From assembly GCA_002104985.1 (NCBI GenBank), contig MCGO01000065.1, forward strand, positions 182,187 through 246,186: a stretch of DNA of 64,000 bases, written 5' to 3'. The notes under the pieces were generated by a model that had not been told where the DNA came from, searched no databases, and saw only the letters and a list, made by a program, of their open reading frames with translations. The translations under genes and the position numbers were made by a program. This document shows positions 44,401 through 51,669 of the stretch, one piece after another. How positions within the stretch are numbered: the stretch's first letter is position 1; every line of letters starts with the position of its first letter. The stretch is from Rhizoclosmatium globosum (lineage: Eukaryota > Chytridiomycota > Chytridiomycetes > Chytridiales > Chytriomycetaceae).

Positions 44401-47400
44401 CAGTGGCTGTTCACCTTGGGAGGCACGTGCAAGATCCACTTGGTTACGTTGAGCATCCATTGTGGCAAGCACCGCTTGGTTCATATCAAATCGCATCTCA
44501 CCCAACACTGCCTTGACAAGCTCGTTGTCAGGGAACTGGCCAGGATTGGACATCTTGGACCGTTTGGCAATTCCAGCAGCGACAACGTTACCCCAATGAG
44601 GACTTTCGGGAGGGAAGACACCGTAGTTCTTGATAGTAGAGAGTACGTCGGAGGATGTGACCTTCTTGTTACCACTCGCATACTGGAGACGCATGTGTTG
44701 GAGGAAGTCCTCCAAGGAAACCGGGATACCAGCAGCGTCTTGAGCAGCAACCCACGCAGTAGCATCAGCTCTGATCGCGGAGTCCTGAATGGTAGCGCCC
44801 TGGATCGCGAGGAGAACCCATTCGCGATCCTGATTGGAGCCACCCATGGCTTTAGCGTATGTAACGTAGAGTCTGAACCAGTCAGACCACTTGTCGACGT
44901 CGAAGCCATGGAACTGTTCGATCTTGAGAGCGTTAGCGACGAGAGCACCTGGATTGAGCATTAGCGACGCGTAAAACTGGTAGTTGCGCGGCAAGAGTGG
45001 GAAATGTATTGTGATAAAAGAGGTTTGTACCTGGATTGAGCATTAGCGACGCGTAAAACTGGTAGTTGCGCGGCAAGAGTGGGAAAGGCAAGGAAATCTG
45101 GAAAACTTGCTGCCTTTTAACGGGGGGACCCGCCAAGAGACAACAAATTTTCCATCTCCTCAGTATCCCGCTCACCACGCAATCCAATCCACACGCCACT
45201 AGCACTCAATCCCGTACCACAAAACAAAACAACCAAAGCTAAAGGCAGAAAGCAAAAGTATAGAACTTAAGCAAGCAAAAGCAAAAATAAAATGGGGAAA
45301 GGGTCCTAATTACAACCCTCAAAACCATACAACCATCACAGAACCCGTACAACAAAAGAACCAGCCGATTCCAATGAGGGAAGAAGCGCAAAAGCAAGAG
45401 TTGTCACTGGATTGCTTTGATGGGCTTGTACTCTTTCAAACAGCGGGCTTGAATGTAGGTACAACTCCAAGGTTTAGATCCAACAACATAACGGCGGTAG
45501 TGGTCTGGTAATGCTAGATGCGTCTGTAGCTTCCTGCACATCCATCAGAATTGAATCAACGGGAAAGAAGGAAGTAGATATCTAGTCCAACCAAGAACAC
45601 AACACCAGACGGAATCCAGAAAGAAAAGCTGTTAGTAATGCGCACATTAGACGTACAACTCTCCCGTATCAGAGGCAGGAATGAATCGGGAGGCTTCCAT
45701 CACCAGGCTTGTGACCAACTTGCAAAATGAACTGGATAGCGTGAAACCAACAAGAATAAGAATCATTGACGTGGCTAATTCCGTAGCAATGCCATAGCCA
45801 AAGTCAGAAGTCCAAGTTTGAGGAGCGTCTCGATCAAGGATATCAAGGCTTGTTTGGCTGACGCATCGCTGTAACACCACGTTCTGAAACTACAATACAA
45901 CGCGTGGAATGTACTCGTAAACTCTGAGTTTGTAGGTTGACGATATGAGTCCGAAGAGACTCTGCGACACTTGTAGACCAAGGGGAAAATCCGTAGAAAC
46001 CCAACCCAATGCCAAATCAACCAAAACAGCATATCTGGGATTCGGACTTCCAGAAGAAGGGTCGTAGGCGTGGGTAGGAATCGAAGCAAGTGCTTGATCG
46101 TCGATTGCCTTTGATCGGGAGTGGATACCATGTGGATACCCTCTCCAACTTGACCAAAACGGCGTGTAAACCCTTGAGAAACGCGCGAAATCGCTAGTAG
46201 ATGATCCACAACAGATCAAGTAGTCTGGTAGAAGGCAGCGTCTGTGGGCCAGTAGGGAAACTCGATCCACCACCATGAGGGGAGCACTCGATAGTGCCTT
46301 CGTAACTCGTACCCCTTCCCCATGGCGGTGCACAGTGATCGAGAACACGGGCTGCGGTCGAGCTGAGCGACCCGAGGGTGCGGGTGACCTCGTTGAGACT
46401 CGAAGGTCTTGCGGGTGGCAGGTTGGTTCGGTCGACTTGACCACACCACTTGCTCTGTTTTTGGGTAACTTCTTCAATTTATTTAGATTGGGTAATTTAG
46501 AATAAAGTGGGGAGATAGAGTGGTCTTGAATCCCACTTGAACCTGCTGAACCTCGCACCACCAATTTCCAACAACACACCAAGAAAACTTCGTCCAACAA
46601 AATGAAAAGGGAAAGACCACGTATAAGACTGAAATGGAACTGGAGATAAAACAAAAGAAAGAAACAACTCCGACAGTAAAACAAGAAGAAAGGGATAGGC
46701 GAGAGCAAAAGGCGCTCGCCCACAGTAACACCTTCGAATATCAGTTATATTAACGCAACTTCTACAGCTCGAACGGTCCTGTTTGGGTTGAGCAGCTTGC
46801 TGAAACGTTGAACAACGCGAACTTACACAATTATGCCGTTGCTGGAGCCGTTGCCAACGTGACGGATGCGTACCATCATCCAATTTGGTTTTCAAAGTCA
46901 CTCACTGCCAATGACTTACCAGATTTGAGCAAGCAAATCGCCAACTGGAAAGCCGACTCCTCTGCCAATGCACTGAACTTGGACACGACGCTCTTCACTA
47001 TCTGGGCTGGGGCAAACGACTTGACATACACTGTTGATTCTGGCAACATTCCTGACCCAGTTGCCTATGCAACCGACATTCTAACTGGTGTAAAAATGCT
47101 CATCCAATCGGGAGCCAAGAACATTTTGGTAAACGGCTTCGCACCTCTTGAAAGACTTCCAATGAACAACAAGCTTGCCTCTACGGCCACATCTCAAATC
47201 AAGCAAGTTGTTGACGGATTCAATGCCGTTCTTTCAGCTGGAATTTCAAACCTTCAAGGCGTTGCCCCCAAAGCCAACATCATTTTTAACGACGTCACTC
47301 CTCTTCTTTACTATACAGTCACTCCTGAAGGTTCCGCTTATTACGGGTTCAAGAATGTGGAAGATGCGTGCAACACAATTACAGCGAATGCTACTATTCT

Positions 47401-47665
47401 TAGTACCTGCGCCAATCCTGATGACTACTTTTTTTGGGATGTTGTTCACCCAACCACCAAGGCTCACAAGTTAATTGCTGCTGGTGCTTACAACACGCTC
47501 TTCAACATTTCTGGATTCCCAACTGTTTTAAAGGCCACTGCGAGTGCAATTATTACATCCTTTTTGCCACTTACTACAACTGCTACGCAAGGTCTCATTC
47601 AATCTGGTGCCAAAGAAATCGGAATGTGTTTGTTGATGGCTGCAGTTGGAATTTTGATGTTTTGA
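35475..47665 (+). CDS. GPI-anchored-type GDSL/SGNH hydrolase E, intron interrupted by an LTR retroelement
   Basis: Exon 1 is 35475-35641, exon 2 is 46768-47665; joined they give an intact 354-aa protein. Signal peptide MKSILSLILLSSTAFA; block I DVVAFGDSLSDNGN; SNGPVWVEQLA; block III IWAGANDLTYT; block V DYFFWDVVHPTTKAH; C-terminal hydrophobic tail IGMCLLMAAVGILMF. Exon 1 is exactly as long as in copy D (167 nt). The intron (35642-46767) contains a complete LTR element in antisense orientation. Removing the element and one GTAA copy leaves a 47-nt intron with donor GTAAGT and acceptor CTACAG. Whether the 11-kb intron is still spliced is unknown. Confidence 0.88.
35646..35649. repeat. Target-site duplication GTAA, left copy
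   Basis: GTAA directly precedes the left LTR and recurs directly after the right LTR at 46725-46728. The 4-bp duplication falls inside the donor region of the host intron and is the footprint of integrase-mediated insertion. Confidence 0.85.
35650..36131 (-). repeat. Left LTR (3' LTR of the element)
   Basis: 482 bp, starting TGTGGGCC and ending GCCCACA. By eye it is identical to the copy at 46243-46724. Reading frames across the LTR appear twice only because the LTR is repeated. Confidence 0.95.
36182..40609 (-). CDS. pol: Pol polyprotein: RT, RNase H, APEX1/ExoIII-like endonuclease, integrase
   Basis: 1475 aa from ATG at 40609. RT at about 250-510: SPLDCHSWYD with Asp334, and FVDDY with Asp398/Asp399. 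RNase H at about 555-685: Asp564 (TVDSS), Glu605, Asp630 (LETD), Asp675 (VSDALSR). EEP domain at about 710-985: SWNVN Asn718, FLQET Glu747, CDWNV Asp884/Asn886, FSPVERN, FRFDGILV, GSDHCPV Asp975/His976. Integrase: HHCC finger His1097, His1104, Cys1134, Cys1137; core Asp1167, Asp1221, Glu1256. The endonuclease segment matches APEX1/ExoIII more closely than LINE endonucleases. The frame differs from the gag ORF and begins 333 bp beyond it, so pol needs a separate or spliced message or another recoding route. Confidence 0.93.
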   Translation of the reverse strand: MVRSMVSSKQSGYPLQVCSSSSDGATGWQTESWDSYYHSVDAANAAASNSVTSGSGWVSNVSDICYPRATTRHLRRLGAIAQDESVSQVVTFTHDASAYSVLQIADTLSRDGYVDSWLDFEVLQHCISRLDATYQWNAGIAIDVHTMYKPVSRKVRPATEMLPDGAAPLGWDAPDRQVDPIGLSDERMDTLCSDADWLSPTELVLLKSMLREEAAAFSFTIGSRGRVKPEFCEPVKIHTVEHKCWKFKPRKIPYQQMEALIKLLREKLDANIMEPCFGPYAASFFLVPKKDGSLRFIQDLQPLNRVTIRDAGIPPAAEEVINEYTGLAIYSPLDCHSWYDQFTLDPSSRDLTAIATPLGLMRMVTLPQGWTNSVAIAQRASVKILQPFVPHLVRPFVDDYVVKGPKTHEADSTLVMPGVRKFVADHIGNLRSILQRVQESGATLSGLKSRFCSRSCEVLGHLCASDGRRPGSKVKRLTNWGPLQTVTDIRSFLGLANVFRKYIPRFALRAHTLFSMLRKGADLEANSEAIESEKQDLCAALTAYPVLRAIRYDVGAGNRFVTVDSSPIGWGAWLGQEEDGDRHAVIFASGRFSDVEARMPQHKREILGCLNALKALHIYIWGSEFVLETDAKAVVGSIDKVATLDETCKRWLLGIRSYHPVAILHVHGKDNKVSDALSRAPDFWNDSDEESDLESHVDNVLGLVVEVDVTTLSVISWNVNSIRSAAKKMGELFGLFLLKHDIIFLQETRMGRASFDKLQGLDYKATHFAYYSDYPVECDDNGVPLKGAYGSGMNGVAILVRKGLFASDYADEAHNCFSGWSVTLMEGRFIAIKFGAIILTSIYFPAAIAGREFRVPYKLRFMEAALQELKSYRDRGLKVIAGCDWNVSRLDIDIHPALIRLIGSGFSPVERNLLGQLCVEFQDSFRVCHQNVVSYTTWWHPDRRQNQGFRFDGILVDLSLLVLDASHVHEVRGSDHCPVFARIQLPFPSVEVLKWSWDDCEKWWDSELYDEDVVDVKNTIKKLGLSGRLAAVYWFLVLGKLPPGMDAESAEAILRQSSLYLVQDDLLFRKPPDNQNSPPRRVVCHRDEKDFIIKQSHEGFGGGHRSVHGTVAKISARYWWQGIWEEAAAHIKFCDPCQRHNPIRYYEPLEVQKDSLFHGLFRRWYVDLVAIEGTYLALYSEEISGWLEAGYFKGKSAAPIVRDFERQVISRYGVPVEVVIDGGELSGSALADKAKELLFNCRIVMAYGQQANGKVERANVPIVSALAKVCGSKPRRWVKHIWAALWASRITVSRTTGMSPYELLFGQEPVLPMEFVIESYAVIHWESVTSTEDLIAARIRILERRSADIELARERIIVAREQRAKQFNRNHRLRPESELIAEGDLVIVRDSKLDNMLGAKMRWRYCGPYWVVRIGHNAYFLSEMDGTHLKKAVHGSRVKLYHKKGATEDFPTSLLQEEEELLGVEVGLFEYERLY
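40942..44994 (-). CDS. gag-pro: Gag-protease polyprotein with duplicated zinc-knuckle module
   Basis: 1350 aa from ATG at 44994; a spliced form could start at 45205. N-terminal helical capsid-like region (about 1-220). Zinc knuckle 1 at about 325 is C-x2-C-x4-H-x4-C (CWYCHEPNHRPGTC). Zinc knuckle 2 at about 1037 is C-x2-C-x3-H-x4-C (CFYCKKGHPLSSC). Each is followed by a related module with KLRW, a Gly-rich turn, F-x-P/D and NVEV or AVEV. A long low-complexity linker lies between them. The retropepsin is at the C terminus: AVLDTGSQICT (Asp about 1216) and MLLGQPFI. Gag and protease share one frame, which is less usual than gag-pro-pol fusion. Confidence 0.9.
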   Translation of the reverse strand: MPRNYQFYASLMLNPGALVANALKIEQFHGFDVDKWSDWFRLYVTYAKAMGGSNQDREWVLLAIQGATIQDSAIRADATAWVAAQDAAGIPVSLEDFLQHMRLQYASGNKKVTSSDVLSTIKNYGVFPPESPHWGNVVAAGIAKRSKMSNPGQFPDNELVKAVLGEMRFDMNQAVLATMDAQRNQVDLARASQGEQPLDPDREYTLDELQSALVRFVNRAANLPFRQGAAETPVTPPVPVPPVATGSAPPVFPSSNLRVPSSQSRAATPASTIQPNINELSDLMSKLSILLQMPTSEVINGLANVGILEADVDVDAFDLKNIICWYCHEPNHRPGTCPHLDSDIRGGAPVAIDATKKLRWKIMSLSGTGAFEWDPDWFSKARAKALASNTVGVSYGNVEVSMLSSVFDEKFHSPPTEESTSKFHSPVPLAPLVAAKSSVNFAPVIRSTVASGSTKSAVLRPKLEISRVTPKQVDCALVAMGVTQAGEMVRVSDVLDTVIDLFYTGEAQVAPAIRTRGNVTIPWPPAPGQETLPVRESPRDKAAPYAVPFREGPRRSTELSDSDEEMDNAQPTNAAPTPKVVPPTTAVLPATAPSASTKKPKKERKKATAAPAPTSTKEEPEPVALSQEQLNALVTELLEAQWGLGISLRSLLGSSAELRKAFVERLRSRRTSPAANADIIKGLSLTLDSWGFEVADAELGTIESCVLEEFGPFCEDGTPDERPGETTADYLERFKRYYEVLEAAKKSCGSGSGLNSEPEAMKDDLPDSAKDIMADFSDSLSAVLDAMNHYYDVGDLSASEFSRNLLRKFQSASSKVMDKFAPHTSRYATVPSETPHLMPDLNNAYIGLRDSRHPAPRAGKVIGPSVVIQGGMLSADDVKEVIEALHSESRHWDANSIPSCLKLPGAARLSKDLHSAVSLSSSSTRTLPIETPASASSSGPSTGPFPQSTNAKGKQRAVPLDEPIRVPGSKGSPGFVAPRKVDDCGNGYYDLTDVLMEDPTPETDSDVEIIAEPPTYVETIRSTANPTGYGTGLSTKPCFYCKKGHPLSSCFLLAKHKSMGLAVGIDDKGKLRWQLTKVDGGWDFGPLVEGHSNGAVEVTFSGSRNAAPRSSEAATSSGSSGSPVTSRGIASRLGNGPVSNAPTRPSISSRLGARVRRGTSSYFVEIEVLANELDEGDTDDEDGVSKDNRVRCLVIATSPRCIVLLGGRILVSAVLDTGSQICTIARSILDKIADLCGVHDASTVNMRSAHGDVRQLAGLAVIPVHLHGFVYHVQCWIVDDTAKGVKCPYQMLLGQPFIQLARMHMWCEESGDMWAKVFCPTTDAVLRFKIADRLHPDNQYSLQGFRLSRG
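44947..45086 (-). repeat. 58-bp direct repeat (period 82) across the gag start, possible intron
   Basis: The 58-bp segment at 44947-45004 recurs exactly at 45029-45086, with 24 unique bases between. On the minus strand each copy ends AATCCAG followed by GT. A splice using GTACAAAC in the upstream copy and AATCCAG in the downstream copy would remove exactly 82 nt and fuse an upstream frame (ATG at 45205) into gag in phase. Repeat identity is read directly; splicing is an inference. Confidence 0.75.
46243..46724 (-). repeat. Right LTR (5' LTR of the element)
   Basis: 482 bp, no difference seen from the left copy, ending GCCCACA before the GTAA duplication at 46725. In element sense it is the promoter-bearing LTR and is followed by a leader of about 1.2 kb without a convincing gene. 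Confidence 0.95.
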
Positions 47666-47801
47666 TAGTTTTGAATACATTAGTAAAGAGATTTTGGTTT
47701 AATGTGTGTAGGATCCTGGACCACTTACTTTATGATAACTTGAAAAAACGCGGAAGATACAATGCTCAAAAAAAACCGTCTCACAACCATGAGCTCTCCC
47801 G

Positions 47802-48026
47802 ATGGACAAGCTGTTTATGGATTTACTCACGTGGATGAGTGCTGTTTGTCATTGTCGAATTGTTCCTTGCCCGAATCCTGATTGTTCTTCCTTCTCGGAC
47901 CCTTTTCATCAATCAACACGAGGACACAATTCAATGGCTCAATACGCGTATAATCAATTGTTTGGATATCCTGGGATCGTCATTCAAACGACTGATCCGG
48001 GAATCTTGAAAACCTTCAAGATATAA
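47802..48026 (+). pseudogene. Relic of the 3' end of another GDSL hydrolase
   Basis: A short open stretch ends with a recognisable GDSL C terminus: NPDCSSFSDPFHQSTRGHNSM followed by AQYAYNQLFG and PGIVIQTT. This corresponds to the catalytic D-x2-H-P-T-T block and the AQHAFNQIFN helix of copy A. The block V His is present, but the upstream catalytic domain is gone. A sixth, dead family member next to copy E. Confidence 0.65.
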
Positions 48027-48300
48027 TAGTGGTGTTGATCAGCAGCTTATGATCAACTGGAATGCAGCTTATTATTTCTATTTTAGGAATCTAGAAAGTA
48101 AAGGATCACAGCCTTTTAGCTATTTAGCTTCAATTCGGTAGATCATAGGTTCCTCAATCTGAACAGAGCAAGCGCAAGTGCAGAAAGCTGGACACAGGAA
48201 GAACAAGAGCTTTACTAGAACTGAGATAGCCCTTATTCGCTGGATTGTTGCAGTGTATTGTAGTAAAACTAATACATAGCTTACGTAAATTCGATTGTAT

Positions 48301-48364
48301 GGGCAGATGGCCGAGCGGTCTAGTGATCTATTCGTAGGCGTGGGTTCGAATCCCACTCTGCTCA
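48301..48364 (+). pseudogene. Truncated tRNA (Leu/Ser-like) lacking the anticodon arm
   Basis: Acceptor stem GGGCAGA pairs with TCTGCTC (one G-U). Box A-like TGGCCGAGCGGTC and a perfect T arm GTGGG-TTCGAAT-CCCAC with B box GGTTCGAATCC are present, and TTTT follows at 48367. The length is 64 nt instead of about 82-85. The segment that should hold the D-stem 3' strand and the anticodon arm is missing (GGTCTA runs straight into a variable-arm-like TCTATTCGTAGG). Class II shape suggests Leu. It could still be transcribed by Pol III but cannot decode. Confidence 0.7.
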
Positions 48365-48695
48365 CGTGTTTTGGCGGCAGGCGGTGGGGGCGGTTGTGAG
48401 TGTTGAATGGAGGTTGAGAATCAGTTACTCACCGATTGTATGCGTTCTATCTTCGTCCCCGTTTTCCATGGAACCTTAATAATCAATTAATCGCTTGCGA
48501 GATGTTCTCGTTGCTTTTGCATTCAGGATCATGAAGGATTCATGTTAATAACTGTTGAAACGATGACCACCAACACCTTTCGCGAACCTTACACATCACT
48601 TCAACGTCCATACAGGAAGTTATAATGCCATTGCTTAGCTCTAAATGTTGTTTGCTATTGTATTTGACATATAAAGTTTATTGGGATATTGTACT
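48365..48695. other. Intergenic region downstream of the tRNA relic
   Basis: Begins with a G-rich stretch (GGCGGCAGGCGGTGGGGGCGG, about 48371-48391), followed by AT-rich sequence leading to the 3' end of the metaxin gene. No gene seen. Confidence 0.5.
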
Positions 48696-50041
48696 TTATT
48701 TATTTTCAGTGGCAAACCATGTCGACCAAATGCGTCTTGAGTACTTTACACAAATGCAACGCATGTTAGTATCATGCATTCAAGACTGTGTGACGAAAAT
48801 TACCTGAATCAGATTATCATGACGCTTGATGATGTCGCGAACGCTACTGTGTACACCAGCAGGGGAATTAAAAGTGGAGAGAAGGATGTGTAGGTACGCA
48901 AAGAGAGTGGCATCTGCCATACTTGGTCTGTAGAGAAGGGGAAATCAGGAATCCAAATGCAAAATTTAACCCAAGAAAATAGCCATACTTTGCACCAAAA
49001 AGGTACTGCTTTTGATCAAGTTGTGTTGAATATGCTGACAGAGCCATCTTGACGTCACCCAAAATCTGGGGGCGAAATAGTTCAGAATTATGAGGGTCCG
49101 TTGTGACGCACACAAATACGAACCTCATCTTTGTTGATTGAAACCCGTTGCTTCAACATCCAGTCCAATTGTTCCATTCGTTTGATACGGGGCAAAACGA
49201 GATTCAGAGGGAATGGGTGGTCGGTCGCGTATTTTGGGTAAGCCACTTTCGTAAAGTTTTGATGATTGTACCAGAGATCGAATAGCTGATTTGAAGAGTT
49301 AGTGACTCCTCTATGTTTGAATTTGTGGCATTGTCCCAATGTCCTTTGGTCCAGTCTTCATCAACTTCACCGCCAGTTTCCACGAAGGCCCAGGGTACAC
49401 ATATAGCTCCACTAAATTCAGCACATTTCTGCATCGCTCTTCATGTTCTGTGAAGATTGAATGACACACACCAATCCAAAGTGAAGTTTGCTCTCGCCAA
49501 GAGAAGTGAACGCCAACGAATCCGCCTTCTCAATCGGACTCAATGTAGAGCCGAATCCAGGAACCTAGATAAAAGATGAGACTCGGCGGTGCGATTGGTT
49601 CTTGAAGAGCAGCTACAAACTTGGTCCATGACTTCATCGATTATCTCCCGTCCAGCCAAAGCCCGTCCTTTTGTAGTGTATAAATACGGTAATTGTCCTG
49701 CATACGAATATAAGCTGTGGTTTGTGAGGAGCAGGAAGCAACACACCGTTGGGCGATTGATCAGGTTCATTGCACTCTTTGACAACGTGAGGGTACCCAG
49801 CGAAGGACAGAACCGACTGAAAGACGAGTGCTTAGTCATTGGCGGTGGAGGGGTAAGTGGTATCGGGTACCTGAACAACGAGAGACTGGACCTCCATCGA
49901 CGTGGTTCCACTCCGTTTGAAGACATACAGGATCGCAACGGCTGGAGCAGGTTCGGGCGTCCAAACAGGTTCTCGGGTCTCCAACGGAAACTGGCTCGTG
50001 AATGCGACCCAGCGATCGCGGATGCCTCGGTAAAGCTCCAT
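48696..50041 (-). CDS. Metaxin/SAM37-like mitochondrial outer-membrane import protein
   Basis: Exons (minus): 49871-50041, 49747-49816, 49633-49697, 49472-49564, 49124-49285, 48989-49065, 48804-48927 and 48696-48743, giving 269 aa. GST-like order: VAILYVFKRSGTTSMEVQSL, SVLSFAGYPHVVKECN, GQLPYLYTTKGRALAG, LSPIEKADSLAFTSLGESKLH, LFDLWYNHQNFTKVAYP, DHPFPLNLVLPRIKR, QYLFGAKPSMADATLFAYLHIL. These match metaxin/Tom37 proteins of the SAM complex, which inserts beta-barrels into the outer membrane. Between 49472 and 49285 either one 186-nt intron or two introns with an in-frame cassette (KCAEFSGAICVPWAFVETGGE region) is possible; the single intron aligns better. The C terminus is short, with no obvious anchor. 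Confidence 0.8.
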
Positions 50042-50124
50042 CCCTTTTTGGCTTCAACTTTTTATCATACACTACTACATACAACGATCACTCCGAATTA
50101 TCGCTTTATTTACCACCAGTTCAG

Positions 50125-51628
50125 TTAAACATTAATCAACCGCACAGCCGCCAACTTAACAGCCGTACAAAGCTTCCCAAAACTCGCCTCATACTTTTTC
50201 CGATGATGCAGTGCAAGCAACTCCACCTCTGGAAACACAGTAACAACGGCCTCAAAGAACACTGTCACTTCCCCGCGACCCCATCCACACCCTGCAACAC
50301 ACGGATCCACAATCTTTTCCATCAACGTTCCAAACACGTCACGAATCTCTTTGTTGTAGCTCAACCCGCTTCCAAGACCGAACACGTTCTTGAGGAGGGT
50401 CTTGAATGTGTTTGGACTGCATCTTTCGAGTACGTTTTGGATTGCGGTGGAGGTAATTGATGACGGTTGAGGTTGAGAGACTGAAGGTTGTTGCTGTGCA
50501 TCACGTTGCTGTTGGAGGTAAGTAATGACGCGGGCCCGGAATTCGTCCAGAGTTTTGTTGTGGTTGACGACGATAGTTTTGAGGTCGCGTGCATCTTGGG
50601 CGAGGCCCATATCGAAGTCGTCGATAGCAGCTTCAGATGTGATTGTAAAGTATTGCATAATAATGGCGCCCACTGTTTTACGTTTCCAGCATTTAGCAAG
50701 CAAAATATCGCAAAAAACAGACTCACAGTAATCAAAGTCAGCAAAGGTGAGATTCGCCAACTTCTTTTTGGTCGTGTCCAGACGGTAAAAGTTGATGAAG
50801 ATAATGTGAGAGTATTGACTGCAACAGTGGGTTGTTGGGTCAGTTACTGATTTGCGAACACTGATCAAAGATTTACCCAGCAAGGTCATCTTCCAACAAG
50901 AAATCGTCTTGAACAAGTTTGAAGATGTTTCCATTTTGGTCCTCAATCCTCTTCATAATTCGCTTAAGATTATCAAACATCCGCTTGCATCCTGCCAACG
51001 GTGTCTTTGTTCTAATATGTACATCATCGAGCTCTTTTCTGAGTGCACGCGAAGAGAGTTTCTTTCCTAGCAGTTCACGTAATACCTTGGATTCACATTA
51101 AACATGTTGTTAGCATCACCAACGCCATCAATTAGCAAGAATGCAACACACCTTTGGATCAAAGCGATAATAAGAATCAATCAAGAATCCACGCGTCTCT
51201 TTATCCAGAGGAAAAATCAGCTGACTAGCCAATAACTTTGGCCTGTGCAAGTATTTTTCGAGCATTTCAAAGGTACGATACTGTGATATGATAAAGTTTT
51301 GAATGACGGACGGATTGTATTGTGCTGCGTTCTTGTTTCTGTCGAGGACTTGATCGTACGCCTGGATGTCTTTGGTGGGAGACTGTTAGAATCATACAGC
51401 CAAATCAAATCAGTGCTCACAAGTGAATCCAGCCAGCCACAGTTTCCAAGCGAATCTAAGCGAGGTATTAGTTGGTTTTGAGAGTAACTCCCTCCAACAA
51501 ACACACCTGTCAATGTACAACTCTGTCGAAAACAGGGCCGCAAACGACGCCGAAGCACCCACGTAAAACGTTGAAGCCGGAGCCACGGCGGCAATCGAGG
51601 GCCGAGGAAGCGATGGAACCGACGTCAT
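50125..51628 (-). CDS. FIBP: FIBP-family protein (acidic FGF intracellular-binding protein homologue)
   Basis: Exons (minus): 51507-51628, 51421-51455, 51152-51369, 50875-51085, 50727-50818 and 50125-50672 (50875 chosen so that phase closes), giving 407 aa. FYVGASASF, RFAWKLWLAGF, YRTFEMLEKYLHRPKLLASQL, YYRFDPKVLRELLGKKLSSR, NIFKLVQDDFLL, QYSHIIFINFYRLDTTKKKL, LTFADFDY, DMGLAQDARDL and LSYNKEIRDVFGTLMEKIVDPC follow animal FIBP in order. Molecular role is poorly known; in animals it is linked to growth-factor signalling and left-right or limb development, which cannot be its role here. Divergent from TFB4, with only 41 bp between start codons. Confidence 0.85.
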
Positions 51629-51669
51629 TTTGAAGTCTTTTCTTTGTTGTCCTTTTTAATTAGTCTAAA
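51629..51669. promoter_or_regulatory. 41-bp divergent promoter shared by FIBP and TFB4 genes
   Basis: Only 41 bp separate the two opposite ATGs. The spacer is pyrimidine-rich on the plus strand (TCTTTTCTTTGTTGTCC) and then AT-rich (TTTTTAATTAG). Core promoter elements must overlap the 5' ends of both genes, and 5' UTRs must be very short or reach into the neighbour. Confidence 0.6.

Larger units (their letters stand above)
35650..46724 (-). mobile_element. Complete 11,075-bp Ty3/gypsy-like LTR retroelement carrying an AP-endonuclease domain
   Basis: Bounded by two 482-bp LTRs with 7-bp inverted ends (TGTGGGC...GCCCACA) and flanked by GTAA. Internal order in element sense (minus strand): leader of about 1.2 kb, gag-protease ORF, short gap, pol ORF with RT, RNase H, APEX1-like endonuclease and integrase, then LTR. 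RT-RH before IN is the Ty3/gypsy order. The LTRs show no difference that I could find by eye, so insertion is recent. No TGG-type tRNA primer site follows the 5' LTR (next bases GACGCTGCC), and the bases before the 3' LTR are pyrimidine-rich rather than a polypurine tract. Both large ORFs are open, so the element may be active. Confidence 0.93.

Noticed and set aside
45775..46209. 144-codon frame in the leader of the retroelement
   Set aside because: No domain or compositional support, and another frame is equally open there. Kept as untranslated leader.
48371..48391. G-rich stretch after the tRNA relic as a functional quadruplex
   Set aside because: Runs are mostly GG with irregular spacing and no gene context; too weak to report as a finding.
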